Origin: Nitrososphaerales archaeon | GTDB taxonomy: Archaea > Thermoproteota > Nitrososphaeria > Nitrososphaerales > JANXEG01 | Reading direction: 5' to 3' | DNA length: 43,121 nucleotides | NCBI GenBank assembly: GCA_025058425.1 | Contig: JANXEG010000004.1 | Span: forward strand, 1-43,121 | Shown: positions 16,182-24,864 of the stretch, piece after piece | Position numbering within the stretch: the first letter of the stretch is position 1 | Layout of the letters: each line of letters opens with the position of its first letter | Translations under genes and position numbers: made by a program | Notes under the pieces: model-generated | What the model saw: only the letters and a program-made list of their open reading frames with translations | What the model was told of the DNA's origin: nothing | The model's database searches: none

Positions 16182-16896
16182 GTGCATTTATAATCGATCT
16201 ACCTACGATGATAAAATCTGCACCCGCCTTTACCGTTTCATAAATATCCCCGCCTTGTACACCAACCCCCGGACAGAAGATCAAGAGCTTCTTCTGTACC
16301 TTCATCGCTACTTCATTTATCAATTTGGGGACCGTTGCACCTACGATAATACCATCGACACCCCAATTTAAAGCCCGATCAAGGAATAACTCATAGATGT
16401 ACAATCTTTTAGATTGAATAGGGTCTATCACGGTCAATCCATAACCTTCTCGAGCACCTGGATGGCTCATATATACAAGGAGAATGATGCCACGTTCATT
16501 TCTATGCGCTTCATCGATGACTTGTTTCAAACCCCCTTCATAACCTACAAACGGGTTTACGATGGCTGCATCGAATCCTACACTCCATAGATAATTCGTC
16601 GCGACAAGGTTTGTAGATTCGATATCGTTTAATTTGAGATCGGCGATCACTTGAAGACCTTCATTATGTGCTCTATCCACAATCATCTTCACATCTTCAA
16701 ATAGACTTAATGGGAGTAATACGTGATAATTCAATTTTATCGCTGCTATATACGGTGAGACCTCATCCAATATGTTCAATGCTCCTTTCAAGATCGTCGA
16801 GCGATCGTTAGATACGATATCTAGAGCGATCACCAATCTACTCGAATGCTTCTTCGATGAATCGATGATCCTCCTTTGAAAACCTTCATACTTCAT
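16120..16896 (-). CDS. pyrF: Orotidine-5'-phosphate decarboxylase
   Basis: The last step of UMP synthesis. The 258-residue TIM barrel shows ALDIVS near the N-terminus, IAAIKLNYH, the catalytic Lys/Asp array DLKLNDIES (about residue 93-101), VNPFVGYEG, and the phosphate-binding CPGVGVQGGD and ADFIIVGRSI. It is longer than short archaeal OMPDCs (about 210-230) and includes a region EGYGLTVIDPIQSKRLYIYEL typical of the longer subfamily. Its ATG overlaps the stop of the unknown upstream gene by 4 nt. pyrD/pyrK lie 12 kb away and no other pyr genes are here. Confidence 0.95.
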   Translation of the reverse strand: MKYEGFQRRIIDSSKKHSSRLVIALDIVSNDRSTILKGALNILDEVSPYIAAIKLNYHVLLPLSLFEDVKMIVDRAHNEGLQVIADLKLNDIESTNLVATNYLWSVGFDAAIVNPFVGYEGGLKQVIDEAHRNERGIILLVYMSHPGAREGYGLTVIDPIQSKRLYIYELFLDRALNWGVDGIIVGATVPKLINEVAMKVQKKLLIFCPGVGVQGGDIYETVKAGADFIIVGRSIINAPNPRKVAEEMCRATFSPWSL

Positions 16897-17591
16897 CTAA
16901 ATTTCACCAATGGATGTGGATTTGTGAGTTGAATGATCTTAATATAGATATATCCATGCTCATCCACGTGGTTGGTAAAGCTGGTATCTGAAGCCCTTAA
17001 TGGTGAATATTTAAGAAAGTTACCAATCGGCTTATTCTCTTGATTTACATAAAAATAGAATGAACACTCATCGTATTCATCTATACGTGTGAAAGCACCA
17101 AGGTTCCAGCCCTTTTTACTCCCAAATAGAAATAGAGGTATGGGTGGTTCATCGTACAACACTTTGTATGAACATACCTTTGCTAAGCTAACGAGATCTG
17201 AGACTTGTATGGGGATGAATTTACTGATCCTCCCCTTCTTTCTTCGCCAACCCTCCTTAAAGACCGAAGGTACTTCCTTTACCATTATAATGGGCGCATA
17301 CATATAGGTAGGATTGTTTGTAGAGTCTACAAGCAACACTTCTTCTAAGCCCTCCGAGTTTTTATATCCGATGAAGTGGTTAAAAGTATTCGTTTGAGTG
17401 TAGTAGAATATAGGTGCACTCATAAATACATCTACTTGTGTCGCTAAAATCTGTTCACCTTCTATATTCATAAAAAAGATCGGTAGAGGGACCTTCTCAA
17501 AGGCACACGCCAACCTTCCCAAATCCTTCAACCCTGCCAACTCGATAAAGTAAGGTGGCGCTATCTTTAATCCTCTTTCATGCTTGGGCAT
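16893..17591 (-). CDS. Hypothetical protein coupled to pyrF
   Basis: A 232-residue protein that I do not recognise. It has mixed alpha/beta composition, no signal peptide, no membrane helices, no clear nucleotide-binding motif and only a few scattered Cys. It is rich in aromatic residues (FYYTQTNTFNHF, CSFYFYVNQ). The ATG start and the ATGA overlap with pyrF, plus codon use like its neighbours, indicate a genuine expressed gene cotranslated with pyrF. The upstream gene DUF72 is divergent, only 41 bp away. No function is proposed. Confidence 0.85.
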   Translation of the reverse strand: MPKHERGLKIAPPYFIELAGLKDLGRLACAFEKVPLPIFFMNIEGEQILATQVDVFMSAPIFYYTQTNTFNHFIGYKNSEGLEEVLLVDSTNNPTYMYAPIIMVKEVPSVFKEGWRRKKGRISKFIPIQVSDLVSLAKVCSYKVLYDEPPIPLFLFGSKKGWNLGAFTRIDEYDECSFYFYVNQENKPIGNFLKYSPLRASDTSFTNHVDEHGYIYIKIIQLTNPHPLVKFR

Positions 17592-17632
17592 ATCTAATAT
17601 TAACTTAAAATAGAAAATAAACTCTATGGTTT

Positions 17633-18412
17633 ATGGTGATGCATCTAATGGCCGTTACGAAGGTCCTTGTAGGGTGTTGTGGTCTATCGGGCTTATCGTT
17701 AAAGAAGTATGCCCAAAATTTTAATGTGATCGAACTTCAATCAACCTTTTATCAGCTACCCCAAATCGAGACTGCACAAAGGTGGAGAGAAGAGGTTGGG
17801 GATGATTTCGAATTTTCTATCAAAGCTTTTCAAGGTATAACCCATCCTATAACCAGCCCCACATGGAGAAGGGCTGGTAGCCAAAGACCGACCGAGGATG
17901 TAGATAAATACGGCCATTTAAACCCTACACCTCAAAACTTTCGTTGTTGGGAAGAGACTATGGCAATCTGTAAAGTATTAAGGTCTCGAGTATGTGTAGT
18001 CCAGCTTCCCTCTTCATTTACATGCACCGATGATAATGTAAATCGCATGATTCGATTCTTTAAATCGGTCGAAAAGCCCGAAGTCTTGGCTATAGAGGTG
18101 AGAGGGGAATCTTGGTTCGAAAGGCCTTCCATTTTAAAGAGAGCGTTAGAAGAGATAAATGGGATTCATATCGTCGATCCATTGGTAAGAAGATCGGTCT
18201 TAGAGAGTAAAGTGGCATACTTTCGACTTCATGGTTTAGGTAAAAGGCTTTATGATTACCGGTACACCGATGATGATCTTGAACGCTTAATAGAAGTGCT
18301 TCAAAGTATGGAGAGTTTAGAATGTTATGTGATGTTTAACAATCTGTATGCGAAGGACGATGCGACTCGTTTCAAAAGGCTCTTAAAGGACCAAAAGTTC
18401 TCATTTAAGTAG
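17633..18412 (+). CDS. DUF72 (YecE-like) protein
   Basis: A 259-residue TIM-barrel-like DUF72 protein. It shows VLVGCCGLSG at the N-terminus, VIELQSTFYQLP (the conserved N-S-TFY region), FEFSIKAFQGITHP, CVVQLPSSF, LAIEVRGESWF and YFRLHGLGKRLYDYRYTDDDL followed by YVMFNN near the C-terminus. Members are widespread but biochemically uncharacterised. The start could be ATG 17633 or internal Mets at residues 3 or 6; a TATA-like ACTTAAAATAG about 25 bp upstream fits a leaderless start at the first one. Confidence 0.92.
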   Translation: MVMHLMAVTKVLVGCCGLSGLSLKKYAQNFNVIELQSTFYQLPQIETAQRWREEVGDDFEFSIKAFQGITHPITSPTWRRAGSQRPTEDVDKYGHLNPTPQNFRCWEETMAICKVLRSRVCVVQLPSSFTCTDDNVNRMIRFFKSVEKPEVLAIEVRGESWFERPSILKRALEEINGIHIVDPLVRRSVLESKVAYFRLHGLGKRLYDYRYTDDDLERLIEVLQSMESLECYVMFNNLYAKDDATRFKRLLKDQKFSFK

Positions 18413-18487
18413 CAAAGTAGCAGAATTTGTTTTTATCACATTTACAGCAACAGCCCGATCAAAACACACCGTCTTTCACTCTTTCAC

Positions 18488-19768
18488 TCAACTCTCTGTG
18501 TAGCCACACCACTCTATAATGGTTAATGCGAGGATTTTCGTAAGAAGTATATAGTCATCTATCGACACACATTCATCCACTCCATGTGGCCTTGAACCAC
18601 CTGGTCCATATAGAATGGTATTGGGCATATTTCCATAAAGTATAAAGTGCCTCAGATCGTTAGCGACTGTAGTCCCGGCCGCTTCGGGTTCTCTCCCAAC
18701 GATCTCCTTTGCGATCTTCGCCACCGTTTTAAATATCGGTTCATCGGGAGAAGTGGTCGCTGCTTCAGCACTATATCCGAACCATTCGACGAGTGGTGGA
18801 TGCTCTCTCATCCAAGGATCCAATTCGGCAGCTCTTCTTACCTGATCTTCCACTTGGCGTTTCACCTCAGAGATTCTCTCTGGGTATTGAAATGAAATTC
18901 TACATTCTAGATCGGCCCAACCGGCGACCGTAGATGGCCAATCTCCACCTCTTATAGTACCGACATTCAAATGGACCGATCGGCCTGGACTTCTCTTTTC
19001 GACAAAAGGATTGTGGATCTTTTTGGCACGATATTCATCGAGGGCGATCAAAGCTTCGTAAATCTTCAAAGCCTTCCCTATCGCATTTACACCCAAATGT
19101 GCATAACCCGCATGTGCAGACTTGCCTATTACCCTTACTCTGAACCAAAGTACACCCGCACTATTGATCCATATCGAATCGAGCCCCGTCGGCTCAGTTA
19201 TTATCGCTGCATCAGCCCTATACCCTCGAAGGATCGATGATAAGGTTCCGCCCGGACCTCCACACTCCTCCTCTATAACACTTTCAATGATTACGTCACC
19301 CTTCAATCTAATTTCAAGGTCTACGATACATTTTAGAGCGGATATCATAGCCGCAAGGCCACCCTTCATATCGAGGCTACCTCTCCCGAATAGCATACCA
19401 TTCTCTATCTCCGCCCCCCAAGGATCGTGCTTCCATAGTGAAAGCGGCTCAGGGCTTACTACATCTATATGCCCATTAAGGATCAGACTCTTACCACCCC
19501 CTCTACCCTTTAACACCCCTACTACATTCGGCCTCCCTTTGTAACTCCATGGTGTCTCTATGTAGGCAGGATGCTTCTCTAACTCCATTCTGTTAGGCTC
19601 CCACACATCGACGTAAAGCCCAATACTCTTCAACATTTCAGCAACGAAGGCCTGAGCATCCCCCTCTTGACCCTGTAAACTTGGAATCCTTACCAATCGT
19701 TGCAAAATACCGATACTCTTATCTTTATACTCATCGATCCTCTTTATGATTTTATCCCTAATCGCCAA
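18488..19768 (-). CDS. M20-family zinc deacylase/aminopeptidase (ArgE/DapE-like)
   Basis: A 426-residue metallohydrolase. The di-zinc site is fully visible: NGHIDVVSP, GRGSLDMKGG, the catalytic IEEECGG, ITEPTG, and the C-terminal RPHGVDE. The dimerisation/lid insertion begins near WFRVRVIGKSAHAGYAH. The group includes acetylornithine deacetylase, succinyl-diaminopimelate desuccinylase, and deformylases of pyrimidine and amino-acid salvage; sequence reading does not separate them. It lies 57 bp downstream of livF on the same strand, so it may be co-transcribed with the amino-acid transporter and act on an imported N-acyl amino acid or peptide. That link is inference. Confidence 0.93.
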   Translation of the reverse strand: MAIRDKIIKRIDEYKDKSIGILQRLVRIPSLQGQEGDAQAFVAEMLKSIGLYVDVWEPNRMELEKHPAYIETPWSYKGRPNVVGVLKGRGGGKSLILNGHIDVVSPEPLSLWKHDPWGAEIENGMLFGRGSLDMKGGLAAMISALKCIVDLEIRLKGDVIIESVIEEECGGPGGTLSSILRGYRADAAIITEPTGLDSIWINSAGVLWFRVRVIGKSAHAGYAHLGVNAIGKALKIYEALIALDEYRAKKIHNPFVEKRSPGRSVHLNVGTIRGGDWPSTVAGWADLECRISFQYPERISEVKRQVEDQVRRAAELDPWMREHPPLVEWFGYSAEAATTSPDEPIFKTVAKIAKEIVGREPEAAGTTVANDLRHFILYGNMPNTILYGPGGSRPHGVDECVSIDDYILLTKILALTIIEWCGYTES

Positions 19769-19825
19769 TTTAATTAGTAAAAGGTGGCTCGTTTTTTAAA
19801 TACTTATGTTAATCTGCTAAATAAA

Positions 19826-20536
19826 CTAAAGGCCCAAATATGCTCTAATGATACCGTCCGAGAGGACTTCTCTACCTTTACCTTCTTGAACGATCTTACC
19901 CATTTCGAGCAGGTACAAATAATCTGAAAATTCGAAGGCCAAATGAATATTCTGCTCGACCAAGAGTATCGAAAGCCCTTCATCCTTAAGCTTATTCAAT
20001 GTCGATATCACTTCTCTAGCTATCTTCGGTGCTAGACCTTGGCTCGGCTCGTCAAGAAGTAGGATCTTGGGTCTATTCATGAGCGCTCTACCTATCGCCA
20101 ACATCTGTTGCTCACCACCACTCAACGTAGAGGCTATCTGCTTACTGCGCTCCTTAAGTATTGGGAATAGATTGAAGACGAATTCGATCGAGTCTTTCAT
20201 ATTCTCTCGCGCTTCTTTTCTATAAGCACCCATCATCAAATTCTCAATCACTGTCATCTCTGGAAATAAAGCCCGACCTTCAGGAACTAGAGTAATACCC
20301 ATCTCTACTCTCTTGTTAGAACGTAAATTTGTAATATCTCTACCTTCCAGAAAGATCTTACCATCCCATGGTTTTATGATCCCCATCAACGTCCTTAAGA
20401 GTGTGGTCTTTCCTGCACCATTCGGTCCGATTATCACCTCTAAACTCTTCTCAAAGACGTCGATATTGACCCCCCAGAGGACCTGCATTTCACCATAGCC
20501 CGATTGTAAATCTCTAACTTCGAGTACCTTTCTCAT
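19826..20536 (-). CDS. livF: Branched-chain/polar amino-acid ABC transporter ATPase LivF
   Basis: A cytoplasmic ATP-binding subunit of a HAAT-type importer. Walker A GPNGAGKTT, signature LSGGEQQ, Walker B ILLLDEPSQGLAP and the switch His in LLVEQNIHLA are all present. I chose ATG 20536 because GGTGAT lies 5 nt upstream; a TTG at 20548 has no such site. The gene overlaps livG by 23 nt. It is the last transporter gene of livK-H-M-G-F. Confidence 0.96.
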   Translation of the reverse strand: MRKVLEVRDLQSGYGEMQVLWGVNIDVFEKSLEVIIGPNGAGKTTLLRTLMGIIKPWDGKIFLEGRDITNLRSNKRVEMGITLVPEGRALFPEMTVIENLMMGAYRKEARENMKDSIEFVFNLFPILKERSKQIASTLSGGEQQMLAIGRALMNRPKILLLDEPSQGLAPKIAREVISTLNKLKDEGLSILLVEQNIHLAFEFSDYLYLLEMGKIVQEGKGREVLSDGIIRAYLGL

Positions 20537-21281
20537 AGGTATCACCAATAGCCTTACCCAGATATATCTCTATAAGTTTAGCATCACGTAAAACTTCGCT
20601 CGGCGGGCCCTCTAAAATCTTCTCACCAAAATGCAATACTATCACTCTCTCAGCGAATCTTACTACGGCCCTCATTACATGCTCGACCAGAGTTACGACG
20701 GCTATATTCTCTTCTTTAGTCACCTTCAATACCAGATCCATAAACTCATCGACTGAATTGGGCGGCATCCCCGCTACAATTTCATCGAGAAGTAAAAGTT
20801 TTGGTTTCATCGCCAATGCTCTAGCCACCTCAAGAGTCTTTTTCTCTCGCACAGTAAGTTTAGATGCGAGTAGAGATCGTTTATCATATAGGCCCACGAT
20901 CTTTAGCACATCATCCGCAATCTCTAGGGCCTCTTTTAAACTCACTCTATTCATTAAAGATCCGAAGAGGGCGCCGATGGCAACATTCTCTCTTACCGTG
21001 ATGTTGTGAAAAGGTCGGGGTATTTGAAAGGCCCTTGCGATACCCTTCTGTGCCCTCTTGTAGGGAGGTAGATCTGTTAAATCTTCTCCTTCGAAGATCA
21101 CCTTACCGGCTTCAGGCTTATAGACACCATTTATGACGTTGAGGAGTGTAGATTTACCACTACCATTCGGTCCAATTATAGCAACCCTCTCACCTTTATC
21201 CACCTCTAAAGATACCCCTCTTAATGCGTAAAGCCCTCCAAACCTCTTGACCACATTCTTTACCTCTAAAAACTTGACCAT
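20514..21281 (-). CDS. livG: Amino-acid ABC transporter ATPase LivG
   Basis: The second ATPase of the Liv importer, 255 residues. Walker A is GPNGSGKST; the conserved LivG segment PRPFHNITVRENVAIGA is present. The signature is KLTVREKKTLEVARALA rather than LSGGQ, a variant known in LivG-type subunits, and the Walker B region is LLLDEIVAGMPP. A perfect GAGGTGATC Shine-Dalgarno precedes the ATG. It sits 9 bp downstream of livM. Confidence 0.96.
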   Translation of the reverse strand: MVKFLEVKNVVKRFGGLYALRGVSLEVDKGERVAIIGPNGSGKSTLLNVINGVYKPEAGKVIFEGEDLTDLPPYKRAQKGIARAFQIPRPFHNITVRENVAIGALFGSLMNRVSLKEALEIADDVLKIVGLYDKRSLLASKLTVREKKTLEVARALAMKPKLLLLDEIVAGMPPNSVDEFMDLVLKVTKEENIAVVTLVEHVMRAVVRFAERVIVLHFGEKILEGPPSEVLRDAKLIEIYLGKAIGDTYEKGTRS

Positions 21282-21290
21282 CGGATCACC

Positions 21291-22283
21291 TCATAGTAAG
21301 TAGCCTTCAAACCTTGTCCCCCTCGCCTTATACTTAAGCCATGATACAGCCCCTTCTGGGAAGAAGAGGATTATGGAAAGGAGTAGAGGGGCGAGTATCA
21401 ACAATTGTAGTCCCGGAAAGGTCGTCATGAGTAGATACTTGAGCGATGCGTAAATAAGACCGCCGAAGATCGGGCCCAACAATGTTCCAGCACCACCTAT
21501 CACCACTATCGTTATCGCTTCGACCACATAAGTTACAAGGAATGCTTGAGGTGGGAATATGGCGACTATCTTTAAGGATAGCATAGACCCGATCAGGCCC
21601 GCGATTATCGCACTGATCAAAAAGGCCAATATTTTATACTTTGTTGTGTTCACACCTAAAACCTTTGCAGCATCTTCATCCTCCTTTATCGCTTTAAGTG
21701 CGTAGCCCATCCTACTCGTGATTATGTAATGAGTTATAAAGGCTGTTGCGAGGGATATGGTGAATAGAGCGTAATCGGCGAACTCGATCTGTACGACTGT
21801 GACCAACGATTCTCCAAAGATGTCGCGGAGAGGTTTGGCCATTATCAGACCTTCACTCCCTCCCCAGATCCCCGCACCTTCGATCAAGAATCTTAAACCT
21901 TCGTTGACCCCTATCGTCGCGATGGCAAAGTACGCCCCTCTCAATCTTAAAGCAATGCCACCTATTGTGAGCGCTAATAATGAGACCAAAACTATCCCAA
22001 GTATAACTCCTATGGCCAGAATCAATGTGCCTGCTAAGGCTGATTTTGACAAACTTATCACTGAAATGGCCATACCGTACATACCGAGGGCCAGGAATGC
22101 AGAGTAACCAAAGTCTACATAACCCGTCATACCAAGAAAGATATTAAAAGCCTGGCCGAGTGTAATATAGAACCATATAAGGGTTATAAATTGTTCGAAG
22201 CCAGTCAAAGTAAACCTAAGTATCAACAGTATAAAGTAAAGCCCTAACATCGGTATGTAGACTGGTGGTATTTTAAAACTCAT
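21291..22283 (-). CDS. livM: Amino-acid ABC transporter permease LivM
   Basis: A 330-residue permease with about eight to ten hydrophobic segments. The LivM signatures are QAFNIFLGMTGYVDFGYSAF near the N-terminus, LRLRGAYFAIATIGVNEGLR, the cytoplasmic loop contact with the ATPases around ALKAIKEDEDAAKVLGVN, and VIGGAGTLLGPIFGG. Its ATG overlaps the livH stop by 4 nt, so both permeases are translationally coupled. Confidence 0.96.
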   Translation of the reverse strand: MSFKIPPVYIPMLGLYFILLILRFTLTGFEQFITLIWFYITLGQAFNIFLGMTGYVDFGYSAFLALGMYGMAISVISLSKSALAGTLILAIGVILGIVLVSLLALTIGGIALRLRGAYFAIATIGVNEGLRFLIEGAGIWGGSEGLIMAKPLRDIFGESLVTVVQIEFADYALFTISLATAFITHYIITSRMGYALKAIKEDEDAAKVLGVNTTKYKILAFLISAIIAGLIGSMLSLKIVAIFPPQAFLVTYVVEAITIVVIGGAGTLLGPIFGGLIYASLKYLLMTTFPGLQLLILAPLLLSIILFFPEGAVSWLKYKARGTRFEGYLL

Positions 22284-23164
22284 CTCCCGAATAAACCTCG
22301 AGGCCTGACCAGAAGGATCAGTAGAAGGAGGAAGAATGCGAGGAAGAATGTCATGGAGAATGGGCTATGGAAGCCTAAGTAGCTAAATATTTGGTACGAT
22401 GAATTCTCAACGATACCGAATATTACACCTCCAAAGAAGGCCCCCCACGTAGACCCTAAACCTCCTAGAACCGCTATCACGAATGCTTTAAGTGTGTATT
22501 CGTGGCCCATGTATGGATTTATCCCTACGGGGATGAAGAGTGTTAATAATACCCCGCCCATGAGCGTTACACTGATGCCAATGGCAAATCCTAAAGCCCG
22601 TATCTTCTCAACATCAACACCACACACCAAAGCCCCTTCTGGATTCTGAATCGTCGCTCTAAGTGCGGTACCGATCGTGGTCTTTTGAAGAAAGATATGA
22701 AGAAATACAGCGAGTACGATGCTTAATAGAGCTGAATATACTTTAGTAAAGGGCAGAAGAAACTCGAATATTCTCATCTCTCCCGCATGCCAGCTATAAG
22801 CCCTATAATCTGGGCCCCACACAAACTTTGCAGCCTCTTCGAGCAGAATCCCTATGGCAAATGTAGCCACGAGGGTCAGCATCTCCGGTGCTTCGATGAG
22901 CCTACGAATAGTCGTATAAAATATGACGAATCCGAGCGCTATACCGATGATTATGCTGGGTGGAATCGTTATAAAGGGTATGAGGCCGAAGATTACGAAG
23001 AACCAAAATGCTAGATACGCGCCCAGCATCATCAACTGTCCATGGGCTACGTTGATGATCTTAAGGACTCCGAAGATTATATTGAGCCCCATCGTAGATA
23101 GACCGTATACTGAACCTAAGATAAGGCCTGAGATTATATTAAATAATGTTACTTCGATCAACAC
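22280..23164 (-). CDS. livH: Amino-acid ABC transporter permease LivH
   Basis: A 294-residue permease with about eight membrane helices. The LivH motifs are GLILGSVYGLSTMGLNIIFG, INVAHGQLMMLGAY, the coupling loop TALRATIQNPEGALVCGVD, and AVLGGLGSTWGAFFGG, ending with LVRPRGLFG. It lies 36 bp downstream of livK and overlaps livM by 4 nt. Confidence 0.96.
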   Translation of the reverse strand: MLIEVTLFNIISGLILGSVYGLSTMGLNIIFGVLKIINVAHGQLMMLGAYLAFWFFVIFGLIPFITIPPSIIIGIALGFVIFYTTIRRLIEAPEMLTLVATFAIGILLEEAAKFVWGPDYRAYSWHAGEMRIFEFLLPFTKVYSALLSIVLAVFLHIFLQKTTIGTALRATIQNPEGALVCGVDVEKIRALGFAIGISVTLMGGVLLTLFIPVGINPYMGHEYTLKAFVIAVLGGLGSTWGAFFGGVIFGIVENSSYQIFSYLGFHSPFSMTFFLAFFLLLLILLVRPRGLFGR

Positions 23165-23200
23165 AACTCAAAAATAAAATTGTTGTATTTTAAGCTATTG

Positions 23201-24688
23201 TCAAGGGATCGCTAATTTTCCAGATTTCTTCTCACTCCACGTCGGTATCGGATAGTATGGTTTACCAGTAGCGACATCTGGAGGCCAAACTACGACCCTC
23301 TTCCCTCCTTGTATCTGTACCGCTGGCATCTTTAACCCTATCTGGAGACCTGTTGCTGGATCTATCTTAAAGATTCCGAACGGTGTCATTATATGCATAT
23401 CGTTAAGGACCCTTCTAATAGCATCAGAATCTAAACTTTGAGCTTTTTCAATGGCCCTCGCAAGGACCAATAGGGGTTGGGCACCTATTGCCTGTAAGTA
23501 ATTCATCTCCCTTCCCGGGGCGAGCTCACTAAAGATTTTGAATACTTGATCCTGTGTAGGTCCGAACCATTCGATACCCAGTTTCTTCGCCGCATCAGGG
23601 CTATAGCCCATCCCAGGCTCCCATTGGGATGGATACACCAAACCTTCCGCGTACGTTCCAAAGGCCTTTAAGAAGGCGTCTGTGAATGGCCCTACCATCG
23701 CCAGTAACTTTGGATTTATTCCGAAGTCCATTATCTGCTTAGCTACAAACTCTACTTCGCCAGTATGTTGGCCAGTGATTATTACATCAGGCTTCAAGGG
23801 GGCGACTTCGGTAAGTAGAGGGGTCAGATCTTTAGCACCGGGTGGGAAGGATTTGTCAGATACGATCGTAAGGCCTAGCGCTTTCGCCCTCTCTCTCACA
23901 CCACTCGCTACCAGCCTTAAGAATTCATCATCCTTATAGATTAATGAAATCTTGGCATTGGGGTCTAAACTCTTGACCATTTCCATAACGGAGTGATGGT
24001 ACCTTGATGCTGGGCATAGGGTCTGAACCAGGTATCTATAGCCGTGTTGTGTATAAATGATATCGCTAGCCGCCCCTCCTGCCAACGCTATTACTTTGTA
24101 TCTCTCGATGATCGGTGCAGCAGCGAATGTAAGTGTCGAACCGTACGGTGCCATCAACACATGCACCTTATCTACTGTTATTAACCTTTCATATAGACTT
24201 ACGACAAGCTCCTTCTTCGTCTCATCATCGTAGTATTTGAGCTCGATCTTTAACCTCTTCCCTCTAAGTTGTACTCCACCGTATATCTCATTTATCCACT
24301 TCTCTGCTATTCTATGTCCGAGGAAGAACTCTCTACCATCGTAGGCCAAAGCCCCCGAGAGAGGATCTGTGAATCCGACGACTATCTTATCGGGTAATGG
24401 TGTAGGTGAGGGTGGAGTAGGTGGTGGAGTAGGCGTTGGTGTAGGTGTTGGTGAAGGTGTTGGTGTAGGAGTAGGTGGAGGTGTTGCTGTTACTGTTACC
24501 GTTCGTGTAACGGTAGTTGCTGGGCCCGTTACGGTAGTTGTAACAGTCCTCGTTATGACTTCTTTTGCAGGACCAGTAGATGCGTAATATGCAGCTACAC
24601 TACCACCCGCGAGGACTGCACCGATAACGAATGAAGCGATATACTTTAAATATCTACGTCTATCGATCTTTTCAGTTTGCATAATCAT
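23201..24688 (-). CDS. livK: Amino-acid ABC transporter substrate-binding protein LivK, membrane-anchored
   Basis: A 495-residue extracytoplasmic binding protein. The N-terminus reads RRRYLKYIAS followed by one hydrophobic helix (residues about 10-32), resembling a Tat signal (RR-x-F/Y-LK). Next come a Thr/Val-rich stretch and a Pro-Thr repeat spacer (about 68-96), then the ligand domain starting at VVGFTDPLSG. The Leu/Ile/Val-type fold continues with the GREFFLGHRIAEKWINE segment and a C-terminal domain ending in the GKPYYPIPTW region. The anchor-plus-spacer design is common for archaeal binding proteins that hold the lobe away from the membrane. It is the first gene of livK-H-M-G-F and diverges from the carbamoyltransferase gene. 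The substrate is unknown. Confidence 0.94.
   Translation of the reverse strand: MIMQTEKIDRRRYLKYIASFVIGAVLAGGSVAAYYASTGPAKEVITRTVTTTVTGPATTVTRTVTVTATPPPTPTPTPSPTPTPTPTPPPTPPSPTPLPDKIVVGFTDPLSGALAYDGREFFLGHRIAEKWINEIYGGVQLRGKRLKIELKYYDDETKKELVVSLYERLITVDKVHVLMAPYGSTLTFAAAPIIERYKVIALAGGAASDIIYTQHGYRYLVQTLCPASRYHHSVMEMVKSLDPNAKISLIYKDDEFLRLVASGVRERAKALGLTIVSDKSFPPGAKDLTPLLTEVAPLKPDVIITGQHTGEVEFVAKQIMDFGINPKLLAMVGPFTDAFLKAFGTYAEGLVYPSQWEPGMGYSPDAAKKLGIEWFGPTQDQVFKIFSELAPGREMNYLQAIGAQPLLVLARAIEKAQSLDSDAIRRVLNDMHIMTPFGIFKIDPATGLQIGLKMPAVQIQGGKRVVVWPPDVATGKPYYPIPTWSEKKSGKLAIP
24399..24484. repeat. Degenerate GGTGTAGGTG-type repeat encoding the LivK Pro-Thr spacer
   Basis: Repeated GGTGTAGGTG/GGTGTTGGTG hexamer-based units on the + strand encode about 28 residues of alternating Pro-Thr/Pro-Pro on the minus strand. 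It is coding low complexity that probably varies in length by slippage, not a CRISPR or intergenic tandem repeat. Confidence 0.7.
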
Positions 24689-24787
24689 TATTATGAGTTT
24701 ACAATATTTAATCTTTATCTTATACAGACGTTTGTGTTGAAATTGAGGAAGGTTGAGTAGAAGCTTAATCTAGTAAAAGATTGATCA

Positions 24788-24818
24788 AAATAGAGTGATT
24801 TACTCTCCTTTACTATTT
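24788..24818. promoter_or_regulatory. Candidate operator with nested inverted repeats between livK and the carbamoyltransferase gene
   Basis: AGAGT-GATTT-ACTCT (24792-24806) is nested in an outer pair AAATAG (24788-24793) and CTATTT (24813-24818). It sits just upstream of the TATA TTTTTTTATAC (24833-24843) of the carbamoyltransferase gene, whose ATG (24865) is about 25 bp after TATA, so the mRNA should be leaderless. The livK promoter (TTAAATATTG near 24705-24714 on the minus strand) is 75 bp away. Arms are short, so chance is possible. Confidence 0.35.
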
Positions 24819-24864
24819 GCAACTCTCGTAAATTTTTTTATACACGTCTTTACTACTTATCGGT

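Noticed and set aside
24369-24587. Gly/Val-rich + strand frame and tandem repeat that could look like a VNTR or CRISPR
   Set aside because: It is the complement of the LivK Pro-Thr spacer; repeat units are hexamer-like and coding, without spacers.
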